Part shown: one piece after another, positions 19,857 to 27,660 of the stretch
Position numbering within the stretch: position 1 is the stretch's first letter
Layout of the letters: each line of letters begins with the position of its first letter
Virus record (IMG/VR): IMGVR_UViG_3300025085_000047
Span: 1 to 45,712 of that record
DNA: 45,712 bases
Source of the DNA: a virus
Direction: 5' to 3' (one strand)
Translations under genes and position numbers: made by a program
Notes under the pieces: model-generated
Database searches by the model: none
What the model was told of the DNA's origin: nothing
The model's input: the letters and a program-made list of their open reading frames with translations, nothing else

Positions 19857-20338
19857 ACTACTACGTATCCTTCCTTATTTAATGTTGCGTTTAATGATAA
19901 ATTGTAAATATCTAAATCTGGTATTGAAAATCCAATCGATATACGGTACTCATTTTCATCTGGTATACCTTTAATTTCCATACCGTTAAGTTTAACTCTA
20001 GGCTCTTGAACTCCTAAACTATTGTATATATCTAAGCCAATAAAGTAAGAAATTGTGTTACTAACATTTTCAAACAAATAACTTCTTAGATCTAGTCCGA
20101 TAGTTGGGTTAAGTAATTTCTGACCAGGTGTTGTTGTAAGTATATTTTTAACCGAATTAATAATAGCAGAGCCGTCCTGTAATTCAGATAAATCATTAGG
20201 TTCCGTTTTTGAATATAACTCTTTCTTAGTATATCGACCAAAAGAAAGATCTAGATCTATATCTTTATACAGATAACCATTCTCTAAAGAGTTTACCTCG
20301 GTAGTAGATTGTTTTAAGTTATCTAAGCGTATAGCCAT
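19853..20338 (-). CDS. Baseplate wedge protein gp25-like
   Basis: 161 aa. Residues 55-95 hold the gp25/IraD pattern: SAIINSVKNILTTTPGQKLL, NPTIGLDLRSYLFE. The C-terminal half alternates strands (EYRISIGFSIPDLDIYNLSL). gp25 sits under the sheath and starts sheath polymerisation, forming part of the core bundle with gp6 and gp53. Its stop overlaps the gp6 start by 4 bp. ATTAAATA lies 6 nt before the ATG. Family assignment strong. Confidence 0.88.
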   Translation of the reverse strand: MAIRLDNLKQSTTEVNSLENGYLYKDIDLDLSFGRYTKKELYSKTEPNDLSELQDGSAIINSVKNILTTTPGQKLLNPTIGLDLRSYLFENVSNTISYFIGLDIYNSLGVQEPRVKLNGMEIKGIPDENEYRISIGFSIPDLDIYNLSLNATLNKEGYVVV

Positions 20339-20379
20339 TTATATTATTTAATCGTGTATGCTGTTACGCGTAATTAATC

Positions 20380-20802
20380 TTACCACTTCTTACAGCTCCA
20401 GTAACCAGCAGAAAACTTATCTTTCTTTTGATCACACTTATGACGAGCTCTAAATGATTTGCGTCGCTTTGGATTGCTCTTCTTAATTCTCATGTTTGGA
20501 TCACCAAAGCGGACAATCTTCTCTTTACCATTCTTACAAGCCTTAACAACAAACTTTTTACTACCTCCACGCTTGGGCGAGTTACACTTCATACGGTCCT
20601 TATCGATCTTACCTTCAGCATCTTCCTCTTCATTATTCTCATTAGGATTTTTGTATGTAGGATCTGAACGATACTTAGGACCCCCATCACCATCAGCATC
20701 TGCGTCACCAGATTTTAAAGCACCTCTAGAGGTATAATGTTTACCTTTTGGAGCTTCTTTTGCTTCTCTAAGTAATTTTTCAACTAAATCATCAAATTGC
20801 AT
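20380..20802 (-). CDS. Small basic phage protein with RARHKC...SAGYWSCKKW motif
   Basis: 140 aa. An acidic middle (residues 30-65) is followed by a strongly basic, Cys-containing C-terminus: CNSPKRGGSKKFVVKACKNG, EKIVRFGDPNMRIKK, RRKSFRARHKCD, SAGYWSCKKW. I recognise this pattern from uncharacterised proteins of many tailed phages and some large eukaryotic viruses. The N-terminus MQFDDLVEKLLREAKEA is an amphipathic helix. A perfect TATAAATA lies 5 nt before the ATG, inside an inverted repeat shared with the divergent gene. Possibly a virion- or DNA-associated protein; function unknown. Confidence 0.7.
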   Translation of the reverse strand: MQFDDLVEKLLREAKEAPKGKHYTSRGALKSGDADADGDGGPKYRSDPTYKNPNENNEEEDAEGKIDKDRMKCNSPKRGGSKKFVVKACKNGKEKIVRFGDPNMRIKKSNPKRRKSFRARHKCDQKKDKFSAGYWSCKKW

Positions 20803-20837
20803 ATTAATATTTATAGGACAGCATAAATATTAATATG
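20800..20837. promoter_or_regulatory. Divergent late promoters in a perfect inverted repeat
   Basis: Two 15-bp arms, CATATTAATATTTAT and ATAAATATTAATATG, are perfect reverse complements around the 8-bp spacer AGGACAGC. Each arm ends in a start codon: ATG at 20802 on minus, ATG at 20835 on plus. Each contains a late-promoter motif (TATAAATA on minus at 20808-20815, CATAAATA on plus at 20822-20829) 5 nt before its ATG. Confidence 0.7.
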
Positions 20838-21290
20838 GCTAAACAACATAATAATTTTAAAAACGATATGGAAAGGCTAAATGAAGCCTATAGTAATATC
20901 AATAAAGTTAATAGCGAAGAGATTCTTGTAGAATCTGCGGATGCTTCTAACCCTGTCGAAGACGGTACCCCTGCTTATAAAGGTGGTAACGTTGAACACG
21001 ATTGAGCATCTCACATTAAAGCTCCTCCGTTTGGGGAGTCAATTAAGAAGATCCTTCACCACAATCTCACTGAAGAAGGTATAGTAGAAGAGTACTATGT
21101 AGAGCACAATGGCAAACTTGTCGGTGTTGTTGCAGAGAGTGTAGAAGTTGTTATGCTTCAAGAGCATGATGAAGAAGAGCCTGAAAAGGAAGATGAAGAA
21201 AAAGAAGAAGATGAAGAGACTCTAAGCGAAGGTAAAAGTCCTAAGCATGGTGCTCGTCCTAAGCTTCAAGGTGTAAAGGTTTACAGATAA
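20835..21290 (+). CDS. Acidic protein with in-frame TGA (readthrough or broken gene)
   Basis: An ATG at 20835 opens a 152-codon frame ending in TAA at 21288-21290, interrupted only by TGA at 21003-21005 (codon 57). Both sides look coding. Before it, LNEAYSNINKVNSEEILVES; after it, ASHIKAPPFGESIKKILHHN, VEEYYVEHNGKLVGVVAES, a Glu/Lys-rich tract and a basic end. No good start codon follows the TGA, so the second part is not an obvious separate gene. A single TGG-to-TGA change would explain it. TGA is a normal stop elsewhere in this window. The N-terminal LxEAYxxIxKV pattern and acidity recall the protein encoded at 38051-39133. CATAAATA lies 5 nt before the ATG. Readthrough, pseudogene and sequencing error are all possible. 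Confidence 0.6.
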
Positions 21291-21313
21291 TTAAGGATAA
21301 AGCTCATTTGTAG

Positions 21314-21321
21314 CATAAATA
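21314..21321 (+). promoter_or_regulatory. Late-promoter motif CATAAATA
   Basis: CATAAATA followed by the 5-nt spacer TAAGT and the ATG at 21327. Confidence 0.6.
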
Positions 21322-21326
21322 TAAGT

Positions 21327-21890
21327 ATGGCTAGAGAAAAGAAATTTGTACCTCTGTTTGAGGAGTACATGAGTCGCTATGAACGAGGTGGATTCTTGGT
21401 TGGTGATGTCTTTAAGTTTAATGATAACTTTAAAAGCGAAGAAGCTTATAAAGCGTTAGGTGATAACGTTAAAGGAGTTATTGATCAGATGATTGATTCT
21501 GGTTTACATATTAGAGTCACTAACATTAAGAACGAAGATCCTACTAGATTTCCTGGTAGTAATCAAAACTCTCAACTCGAGCCATTCTTAGAGATAGGTT
21601 TAGATACAGGTGGTGGTAGATATACACATAAAGTATCTATTCCATGTTGCTGCGGTGAGCCTGTCAAATACGCGCCTAACTTACTTCCAATACCTGACGC
21701 TATGCGCCGTAAGGATAATGTAAACATTAAGCCTAAAGAAGTAGAAGAAGATGAAGAGAATTTATCTAATAAGACAGATAAAGGTAACGGGGAATTAAGT
21801 CAGACGGAGTTAAAACTACCTACTGATAACACAACATTACCTAACTCAACTCAAGCCCACACTGTAAATTACTTACAAGGGTTGAAGTAA
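21327..21890 (+). CDS. Conserved-looking hypothetical protein
   Basis: 187 aa. The first 120 residues look like a folded domain: KFVPLFEEYMSRYERGGFLV, GDVFKFNDNF, LGDNVKGVIDQMIDSGLHIR, a TGGGRYTHKVSIPC segment with three adjacent Cys, and NLLPIPDAMRRKDNVNIKP. The last 55 residues are acidic, then polar and probably disordered. I do not recognise a named family. It is transcribed with its own CATAAATA motif and ends at a strong bidirectional terminator. Its timing motif suggests late expression, perhaps a virion protein. Confidence 0.7.
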   Translation: MAREKKFVPLFEEYMSRYERGGFLVGDVFKFNDNFKSEEAYKALGDNVKGVIDQMIDSGLHIRVTNIKNEDPTRFPGSNQNSQLEPFLEIGLDTGGGRYTHKVSIPCCCGEPVKYAPNLLPIPDAMRRKDNVNIKPKEVEEDEENLSNKTDKGNGELSQTELKLPTDNTTLPNSTQAHTVNYLQGLK

Positions 21891-21911
21891 GACCAATAAC
21901 CTTTTATAAAG

Positions 21912-21938
21912 AAAGAGGAGCTATAGCTCCTCTTTTTT
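21912..21938. terminator. Bidirectional Rho-independent terminator
   Basis: A perfect 24-bp palindrome (21912-21935, AAAGAGGAGCTA and its complement) is followed by a T-run on the plus strand and preceded by an A-rich tract serving the minus strand. It separates the convergent genes ending at 21890 and 21937; the T-run overlaps the clamp-loader stop codon. Confidence 0.85.
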
Positions 21939-22857
21939 ATTGCGCACGTTCAAGATTGACTAAGCACGCAAATGCATTAATTTCTTTATCAATTACGAAT
22001 GCGCTTTTATAGAGATGCTCGGCTATAATGGCTATCATCTCTTTCTTTTTCATATCTGCTATATCTTGATCGTAAAGGTAGTCAAGAAAGTTAGCTAGTA
22101 ACGTATCATAATCACCTTGGAATCTATCCTCATTCTCGATGAGATACTTACGTACACCTAACGAGTCTTTTTGTACCCCTTCGAAGATTTTTTGAAGTAA
22201 CTCGCTGTCACTCCCGTTACTATCAATGCAAAGCTCATTATCAATAACCGACTTTTGCAGCTCATTGATAGTTTTTCTGAGGTCAGGGAAGTACCTTTTA
22301 ACCAGCATGACAAATTTTTTCTTTTGCTCATCACTTATATTTATGTTTTCTTGTTGTAGTATATTGTAACATCTTTTAACAGCTTGATCGATTACGGGTT
22401 TAAGATCTAATGATTGACATCTAGACTGTAGCGCAGGTATAATCTTATGTTTGTAGTTAGCAGTAAGAATAAACCGGCAGTACTTAGCGTACGTCTCCAT
22501 AGTATTACGAAGCGCAGCCTGTGCCTGAGAGGTTAGCCCGTCAGCCTCGTCTAGAATTACTACTTTTATACCCCCATCGAAGGACTTAGTCTGAGCGAAG
22601 TTAGTAATGTTATGACGTATAACATCGATACCTGATTCATCAGAGGCATTAATGTAAAGATAGTTACAATTCAGCACATCATTAACTAGAATACGAGCTA
22701 GCGTTGTCTTTCCAGTACCTGGACTACCAACAAACAGCAAGTTAGGTATCTCACCTTTAAACTGCTTGACCACTCTTAATGACTTATCATCAAGAATAAG
22801 ATCTTCCAGTTTATGCGGTCTATACTTCTCAACCCAAATCTTATCAAACTCAACCAT
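21937..22857 (-). CDS. Sliding-clamp loader large subunit, gp44-like
   Basis: 306 aa AAA+ ATPase of the RFC/gp44 type. Walker A is GSPGTGKTT (44-52), Walker B VVILDEADG (99-107), sensor 1 is TAN (132-134) and the SRC arginine-finger motif is at 145-147. N-terminal WVEKYRPHKLEDL is the classic RFC box. In T4 five subunits (four gp44, one gp62) open the gp45 clamp and place it on primed DNA, which is needed for replication and for clamp-activated late transcription. No gp62 or gp45 gene lies alongside; the co-transcribed partner is dUTPase, 3 bp upstream. Length agrees with T4 gp44 (319 aa). Confidence 0.92.
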   Translation of the reverse strand: MVEFDKIWVEKYRPHKLEDLILDDKSLRVVKQFKGEIPNLLFVGSPGTGKTTLARILVNDVLNCNYLYINASDESGIDVIRHNITNFAQTKSFDGGIKVVILDEADGLTSQAQAALRNTMETYAKYCRFILTANYKHKIIPALQSRCQSLDLKPVIDQAVKRCYNILQQENINISDEQKKKFVMLVKRYFPDLRKTINELQKSVIDNELCIDSNGSDSELLQKIFEGVQKDSLGVRKYLIENEDRFQGDYDTLLANFLDYLYDQDIADMKKKEMIAIIAEHLYKSAFVIDKEINAFACLVNLERAQ

Positions 22858-22860
22858 AGC

Positions 22861-23283
22861 TTACTTACCTGAACTACCGAAGCCTTTCTCGCCTCGCTCT
22901 GACTCTACAACATCACCTTCAGTCACGATTACATCATGATTAGTATAAACTACAAACTGAGCGATACGATCACCAGCTGTACCTTCGTAATCTGTACTAG
23001 TAAGGTTATAAAGCTTAATCCCAGCATCACCACGATAACCACTATCAATGATACCTGGATGAGGCATAATACCATGCTTAAAGCCTAGACCAGAACGACC
23101 TTCAATCTTTACCCAATAGCCTGGCTGGATAAAGGCAAACTTAAGACCAACTCCGACTACTGCTGATCCACCGGCAGGTACTGTAAAGTCCTCGATACAA
23201 GTAACATCCATACCTGTATCACTATCATGATTCTTACCAGGTAGTACAGCATCTACATGGGTCTTTTCAAATTGTAGTAACAT
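22861..23283 (-). CDS. dut: dUTP diphosphatase (trimeric)
   Basis: 140 aa, standard length. The five motifs are present: motif 1 DSDTGMDV (20-27), motif 2 GRSGLGFKHGI (62-72), motif 3 GIIDSGYRGDAGIKLYN (77-93) with the catalytic Asp and Tyr, motif 4 GDRIAQFVV (104-112), motif 5 RGEKGFGSSG (130-139). It hydrolyses dUTP to dUMP and pyrophosphate, keeping uracil out of DNA and feeding dTMP synthesis. Motif 1 has Thr-Gly-Met where many have Ala-Gly-Tyr, a tolerated change. It heads the two-gene transcript with the clamp loader. A TATAAT-like box just upstream would suit an early or middle host-type promoter. Confidence 0.95.
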   Translation of the reverse strand: MLLQFEKTHVDAVLPGKNHDSDTGMDVTCIEDFTVPAGGSAVVGVGLKFAFIQPGYWVKIEGRSGLGFKHGIMPHPGIIDSGYRGDAGIKLYNLTSTDYEGTAGDRIAQFVVYTNHDVIVTEGDVVESERGEKGFGSSGK

Positions 23284-23340
23284 ATATACATATTATAGCT
23301 AAAGTACTATCGAAATCAATAATTAAGATTAAATAAGTGT

Positions 23341-23787
23341 GTGAGTAACGAAATCGATACTGCAGTTAATGACATTTTATCTCAAATAAAGAGTCATAAT
23401 AAAGATACAACTGAAATCAAAAAGGTTGCTGAAGAGATTGACCTTGATAATATTGAGGAATTTCTTGTTAAGAAAACCAGTTCTCTTATCAACAGTTCAG
23501 TTGATATGGTTGATGATGTAAAAGAATATATAGCTTCAGCTCCAGAGAATAGAGATGTCGCTTCTTTAGCAGAGCTTATTAAAGCTTCATCATCTGCTAT
23601 TGACACTCTTAGTAAGCTTCATACTGCTAAAGAGCAGAATAAGAATAGAGTTGAGATAAAGCAAATGGATATTGAATCTAAAGAAAAGCTTAACATAATG
23701 GACAATCAAACCAAAGTCCTTATGACCAGAGATGATGTCATGAAAGCTTTAACAAGTGATGATGATACTATAATTGATATTGATTAA
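23341..23787 (+). CDS. Probable small terminase subunit (gp16-like)
   Basis: 148 aa, GTG start supported by ATTAAATA 5 nt upstream. The sequence is almost all helical and acidic. The centre (INSSVDMVDDVKEYIASAPE, then DVASLAELIKASSSAIDTLS, then KLHTAKEQNKNRVE) fits the gp16 pattern of two antiparallel coiled-coil helices with the AxLIKxxxxxxxxLxxLHxxK signature. gp16 rings recognise packaging DNA and regulate gp17. It stands alone on the plus strand, 12.5 kb from the large terminase gene, whereas in T4 16 and 17 are adjacent. An alternative is another small coiled-coil virion protein. Confidence 0.55.
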   Translation: MSNEIDTAVNDILSQIKSHNKDTTEIKKVAEEIDLDNIEEFLVKKTSSLINSSVDMVDDVKEYIASAPENRDVASLAELIKASSSAIDTLSKLHTAKEQNKNRVEIKQMDIESKEKLNIMDNQTKVLMTRDDVMKALTSDDDTIIDID

Positions 23788-23790
23788 TTA

Positions 23791-24993
23791 CTAGTATCGC
23801 CTTGGCTTGCCAACAGGTGGGAGCATACCAGGATCTTCGATTGTGCCATCACCGCCCAGCACTTCATCGTCGTCATCTTCTACAAGCCCCCGCGCTTTAT
23901 ATATCTTGTAATTAATGTTAAGCTTTTTATTCAGCAAATCATACTCTCTTACTGTTTCTTCTGGGGAGGCGTTATTGAACCAGTTGTCTCTTTGTTCCTG
24001 GCTCATTCCCGCGGTTGCCATTTGGTTGTCTATCGCAGCTAGCTCATCTTCTAGATCACTAGTGTCATTACCAAATCCAAAAAAGTTCAAAAATTTCGAT
24101 AAAAATCCGGGTTTCTTTACAACACTATTAGGCTCTGTTTTAAATCCTTTTCCGTTATACTGTTGCGATTGCTCAGTAGCTGGTACACTAGTATCATCTT
24201 CAAACGGATTATATCTATATGCCCCTTCAAATCTATCAAAACAACCACCGAGTTTTTGTTTAACTTTAAGCAATATGTTATTACCTACATTAGTATAATC
24301 CGTGTAAGACTTTAAATCTGGCGTATATCTATATATTTTATTAGTACCTCTCATAGTTCCGCTAGCATTTGCAAGGCTTGTTAGCTCTTTTATATTCTTT
24401 TTACCAGCAACTACTTCATCTATGTTTTTTCTAGCAGACTTAATGTTTTGAGTAAGTTCTAAAGCAGCGTTACCAAATATCGATGGTAATTTTTTAGTTA
24501 CAGCGTCATCTAATCCGTTAGTTATATTTATAAATGTCGCTGATAGGTCTCCTATACCGAATGAATTACTACCATTCTTCGTAGAGGCCACTTGAGCTAA
24601 TCTAGCTACAGTATCGGAGGTCTCAGCAAACAAATTACATGGTGAATTAAGACAATCTTTTAAGGCGTCTTTAAAAGCATTTGTTTCAAATCCCATTTGA
24701 GTATTAAAAATTAGATCACCCCAAACTTTACGATTAGAGACCATCTTATCTCTATAATACTCTTTTGTAGCCCAATCAAATTCACTTCCACTTAATATAA
24801 GTGTGTCCATAAACTGCTGAGCAGCAATTGGATTGCCATTAATAGCTTGATTAAAGTTTATAGCTAGATCTATATCCGGACCTAACACAGGATCATCTAC
24901 AAAATCACAAAAAGGGGTAGCATACTTGATATAGTCTCTGCTAAGAGCTATACCTTGCAATTTTTCATGTAAGTTATTTCCGTATATTACCAT
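23791..24993 (-). CDS. Hypothetical tail-region protein
   Basis: 400 aa, no family recognised. The first 240 residues are mainly helical, with a short Cys-containing segment (DALKDCLNSPCNLFAET). A linker rich in Asn, Pro and Gln follows at about 270-295, then a short hydrophobic motif (FLSKFLNFFGFGND), then an acidic tail ending GKPRRY. It is last in the tail operon that begins at the terminase. Possible roles are a hub tip or a protein carried in the tail; nothing in the sequence decides this. The stop is TAG, only 3 bp from the convergent small terminase gene. Confidence 0.6.
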   Translation of the reverse strand: MVIYGNNLHEKLQGIALSRDYIKYATPFCDFVDDPVLGPDIDLAINFNQAINGNPIAAQQFMDTLILSGSEFDWATKEYYRDKMVSNRKVWGDLIFNTQMGFETNAFKDALKDCLNSPCNLFAETSDTVARLAQVASTKNGSNSFGIGDLSATFINITNGLDDAVTKKLPSIFGNAALELTQNIKSARKNIDEVVAGKKNIKELTSLANASGTMRGTNKIYRYTPDLKSYTDYTNVGNNILLKVKQKLGGCFDRFEGAYRYNPFEDDTSVPATEQSQQYNGKGFKTEPNSVVKKPGFLSKFLNFFGFGNDTSDLEDELAAIDNQMATAGMSQEQRDNWFNNASPEETVREYDLLNKKLNINYKIYKARGLVEDDDDEVLGGDGTIEDPGMLPPVGKPRRY

Positions 24994-25020
24994 AATAAGT
25001 TTTTGTTCTGTTTAAGGATT

Positions 25021-27291
25021 TTATTCTTCTTCTCGCGCCGGCACCACTACTCTAACAGTATTGCTCCTCGGAGGAGGAGCACCAAAGCCATTCTTTTTCT
25101 TTTCTTCTTCTGCAGCCAATTTCTTCTCTGCATCCGCTCTAGAGCGGCTTTGTATTTGTGCCTGACTCAAAGGAGTACCACCGGGTTTGATGCCTAAAGG
25201 ATCAGAAACCCACCCTTGTGATATAATTTCACCATCAGCGTCGCTAGCGATTTGGTAAGCTGTAGCATCACCATTGTTCAAACTTGCAGCCATTCCGCGG
25301 GCCCGGGCATCGGTTTCCGCCTCTTCCTTTTCCGCCTCTTTCTTAAGAGCTTGCTCTTCCCTCCAAGCTTTTAATTTTGGATGTACATAAGTCCGCGAGC
25401 CACTTATATAGTCCCCATCGCTTAGGAAGCGGACAGCTTTTATCTCATTACGATAATCACCATTTTCAAATTTATGTTTTACTTCGATTACAAACCATAA
25501 TTCTTGAGCGGGGGAGTCGGCTAGCTCACCTTTAATAGTAATAAATTTACCAGGCTTTCTATACATTTTACCTTTAACATTAAGCACTATTGTTTCATTT
25601 AAATATATAAAGCTTTTAAATACTAAATTTCTTATACGAGCTTCCATTAACCCAAAGCGAACGCTCCCGTTGAAGATGCCTTCATCGGTCTCCGGATACC
25701 CATGCAATTTAAACTGCTTTGCTTCATGTGGGTAAATAGCAGGTAAGTTAGATTTATTACCTCCTAGGAAGTCTCTCTCAAACTCGTCAGCTAAATCATT
25801 AAAATTAATAATAGCTATTACCTGCTTGTCTATACTAGTCCTAGATAGTTCATAGTTTCCCCATACTGTTTGTCTTAAATTGTTAATATCTGGTTGTATT
25901 AAATCGTACTCTTCTACATTATTATGAATAGATGCATTTACATTTGGAACATCGTTAGGAGCTATAGAAAAGTCCTCCATGTACACATCACTAAAATCGT
26001 TTTCTTTCTTCTTTAAAACTGCCGCTACATCAGAACCCTCCTCTTTTTGCGACCCATCAGAACTAGGTTTGACTTTTTTATACTCCGCTACAAATTCAAG
26101 ATGTCTCAGAGATATAAGCTCACCAATCTCTAGTACACGGGGCGGAGTATGAGCTCCTAACATCTCTTCTTCTTCTTCACCATCACTTACGTCTACTTCT
26201 TCTTCCTCTTCCTCTTCTTTGCCATTCTCGTCTTTTCCAAGTGTTGCTATCGCCTTCCCAAGCCCTTTAAATTTGTCAAGATTGCTAATCTCTTCTTCCT
26301 CTTCCTCTGCTGTTTCTGTTTTATCAGCTTGAAGTTCTGCAGGCTTGCTTTTAGTTTTTAGTAGCGGTAAGGAAGCACCACCTCTAAAGGCTTCCTCAAA
26401 GCTCTGCTCTAGAGCAGCGTCCGAACTGTCAATAGACATTGGAGTAGGCTCTGGTCCTCCATAAACGGTATGATTATATAAGTCTTGTGCAATACCATAC
26501 AAACTTTTACTAGACTGACCGGTAGTATCATTGTCATCAAAAGCGAGGTCGATCATGTTCGTATAAAAAAACAGCGGTAATGTATATTCACCTCTCACCC
26601 TACCGCGCAACTGGCCGTTGTTTGCGTTCTCTTCCGATTCCGAGAAACTAGAAAACTCCGCCTCTCTTTGATTAAGCCTCTTTGCTTCCGGCGACAATAA
26701 CGCTGCGCCATCAGTAGCAAGTGCTAACACTTGTAATAGTGCACCACCAACAGTGAATTGAGGTCCAACTAGATTTAAGGCGCTTCCGGTAAAAGATTTT
26801 TCTATGTCTGTATTTGCAGAGAAAACATCCCAACTAGTTTGTTTAAGAACCGCAGTTAAATTTTCTTCAAACTCTAACGTTTGTTTAACGTCGACTGCAT
26901 TTAATGATAAAGAAGAGCTTGATTTAGCGTTCGCCAAAAACTCATAACCTTGTTCTTCTATCGGTATATTAGTATCTTTAATACTAATGGTCAGGTAACG
27001 TTCTAAATTTGACGAAGCTTGGGATGCAGGAAGCTTCTCTACACCAACTCCAGCGTTCCCAGAACCTTGGAATCCAAAGCCTTTTAATTTACTTAACAGC
27101 TGGCCCCAGTTAGGAAAAGTAATATTACCTGTTAATCCAAAATCTATTAAATTATCGTTTATCTCAAAATAAGTTACTGAGGCTAGATCTATAGGCAAGT
27201 ATGAGCTTTGACCAGTTGCTTTGTTCACAGATATAAAATTTACATCTGCTATAAAATTATTATCTTGTAAAGTTGTAATTTTTTCACTCAT
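25021..27291 (-). CDS. Probable baseplate hub protein with acidic insert
   Basis: 756 aa. The N-terminal 200 residues and a late segment (FKSFIYLNETIVLNVKGKMY, RKPGKFITIKG, ELWFVIEVKHKFENGDYRNE, IKAVRF) resemble baseplate hub/gpD-type proteins, in which two beta domains form the pseudo-hexameric hub. Between about 330 and 400 lies a striking acidic insert (KDENGKEEEEEEEVDVSDGE and neighbours), and the C-terminal 100 residues are Glu/Ala/Lys-rich with a final charged tail. The ATG overlaps the stop of the gp53-like gene (ATGA). Larger than T4 gp27 (391 aa). Hub assignment is by pattern and context. Confidence 0.55.
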   Translation of the reverse strand: MSEKITTLQDNNFIADVNFISVNKATGQSSYLPIDLASVTYFEINDNLIDFGLTGNITFPNWGQLLSKLKGFGFQGSGNAGVGVEKLPASQASSNLERYLTISIKDTNIPIEEQGYEFLANAKSSSSLSLNAVDVKQTLEFEENLTAVLKQTSWDVFSANTDIEKSFTGSALNLVGPQFTVGGALLQVLALATDGAALLSPEAKRLNQREAEFSSFSESEENANNGQLRGRVRGEYTLPLFFYTNMIDLAFDDNDTTGQSSKSLYGIAQDLYNHTVYGGPEPTPMSIDSSDAALEQSFEEAFRGGASLPLLKTKSKPAELQADKTETAEEEEEEISNLDKFKGLGKAIATLGKDENGKEEEEEEEVDVSDGEEEEEMLGAHTPPRVLEIGELISLRHLEFVAEYKKVKPSSDGSQKEEGSDVAAVLKKKENDFSDVYMEDFSIAPNDVPNVNASIHNNVEEYDLIQPDINNLRQTVWGNYELSRTSIDKQVIAIINFNDLADEFERDFLGGNKSNLPAIYPHEAKQFKLHGYPETDEGIFNGSVRFGLMEARIRNLVFKSFIYLNETIVLNVKGKMYRKPGKFITIKGELADSPAQELWFVIEVKHKFENGDYRNEIKAVRFLSDGDYISGSRTYVHPKLKAWREEQALKKEAEKEEAETDARARGMAASLNNGDATAYQIASDADGEIISQGWVSDPLGIKPGGTPLSQAQIQSRSRADAEKKLAAEEEKKKNGFGAPPPRSNTVRVVVPAREEE

Positions 27292-27656
27292 TTTATACTA
27301 TTTAGAACCGACCTTATAGCACCAGGTGTGATATACCTTATCGTACTACCGCTCTTTGCTAGAAAAATATATTTAGGCTTATTTATTAGATAAACAACCC
27401 ACCATAAATCTATTGTTCCGTAAATATTAAACGATAATGTGGTCCATGGTGTATCAACCTGAACTATAAGATCATCATAAATACCACCGCTTAAATTATC
27501 TGGAAATATAACTTTGTTAAGAGTGTTATAGAAGTAGAAATATTTATCTTTATTTTTTATTTGGTTAACTCTAAAGATATTCTCATATACTTCCGAACTT
27601 AAATCTTCTAAACCTCTTACACTACTCGCTTTTTTACCTGTTATTATACTACTCAT
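27288..27656 (-). CDS. Baseplate wedge protein, gp53-like
   Basis: 122 aa from the ATG at 27656. A longer reading from a TTG at 27671 would overlap the upstream gene and is less likely. The pattern NIFRVNQIKNKDKYFYFYNT, TPWTTLSFNIYGTIDLWWVV, YLINKPKYIF is that of gp53/LysM-like baseplate wedge proteins, in which the (Y/W)GTxxxWWxxxxxN core is typical. In T4, gp53 joins gp6 and gp25 in the wedge core. It lies between the tube-initiator-like gene and the hub gene. Confidence 0.6.
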   Translation of the reverse strand: MSSIITGKKASSVRGLEDLSSEVYENIFRVNQIKNKDKYFYFYNTLNKVIFPDNLSGGIYDDLIVQVDTPWTTLSFNIYGTIDLWWVVYLINKPKYIFLAKSGSTIRYITPGAIRSVLNSIK

Positions 27657-27660
27657 AATA

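Noticed and set aside
20459-20737. 92-aa plus-strand open frame opposite the small basic protein
   Set aside because: The minus-strand gene has a recognisable family motif and a perfect promoter; the plus frame is a shadow.
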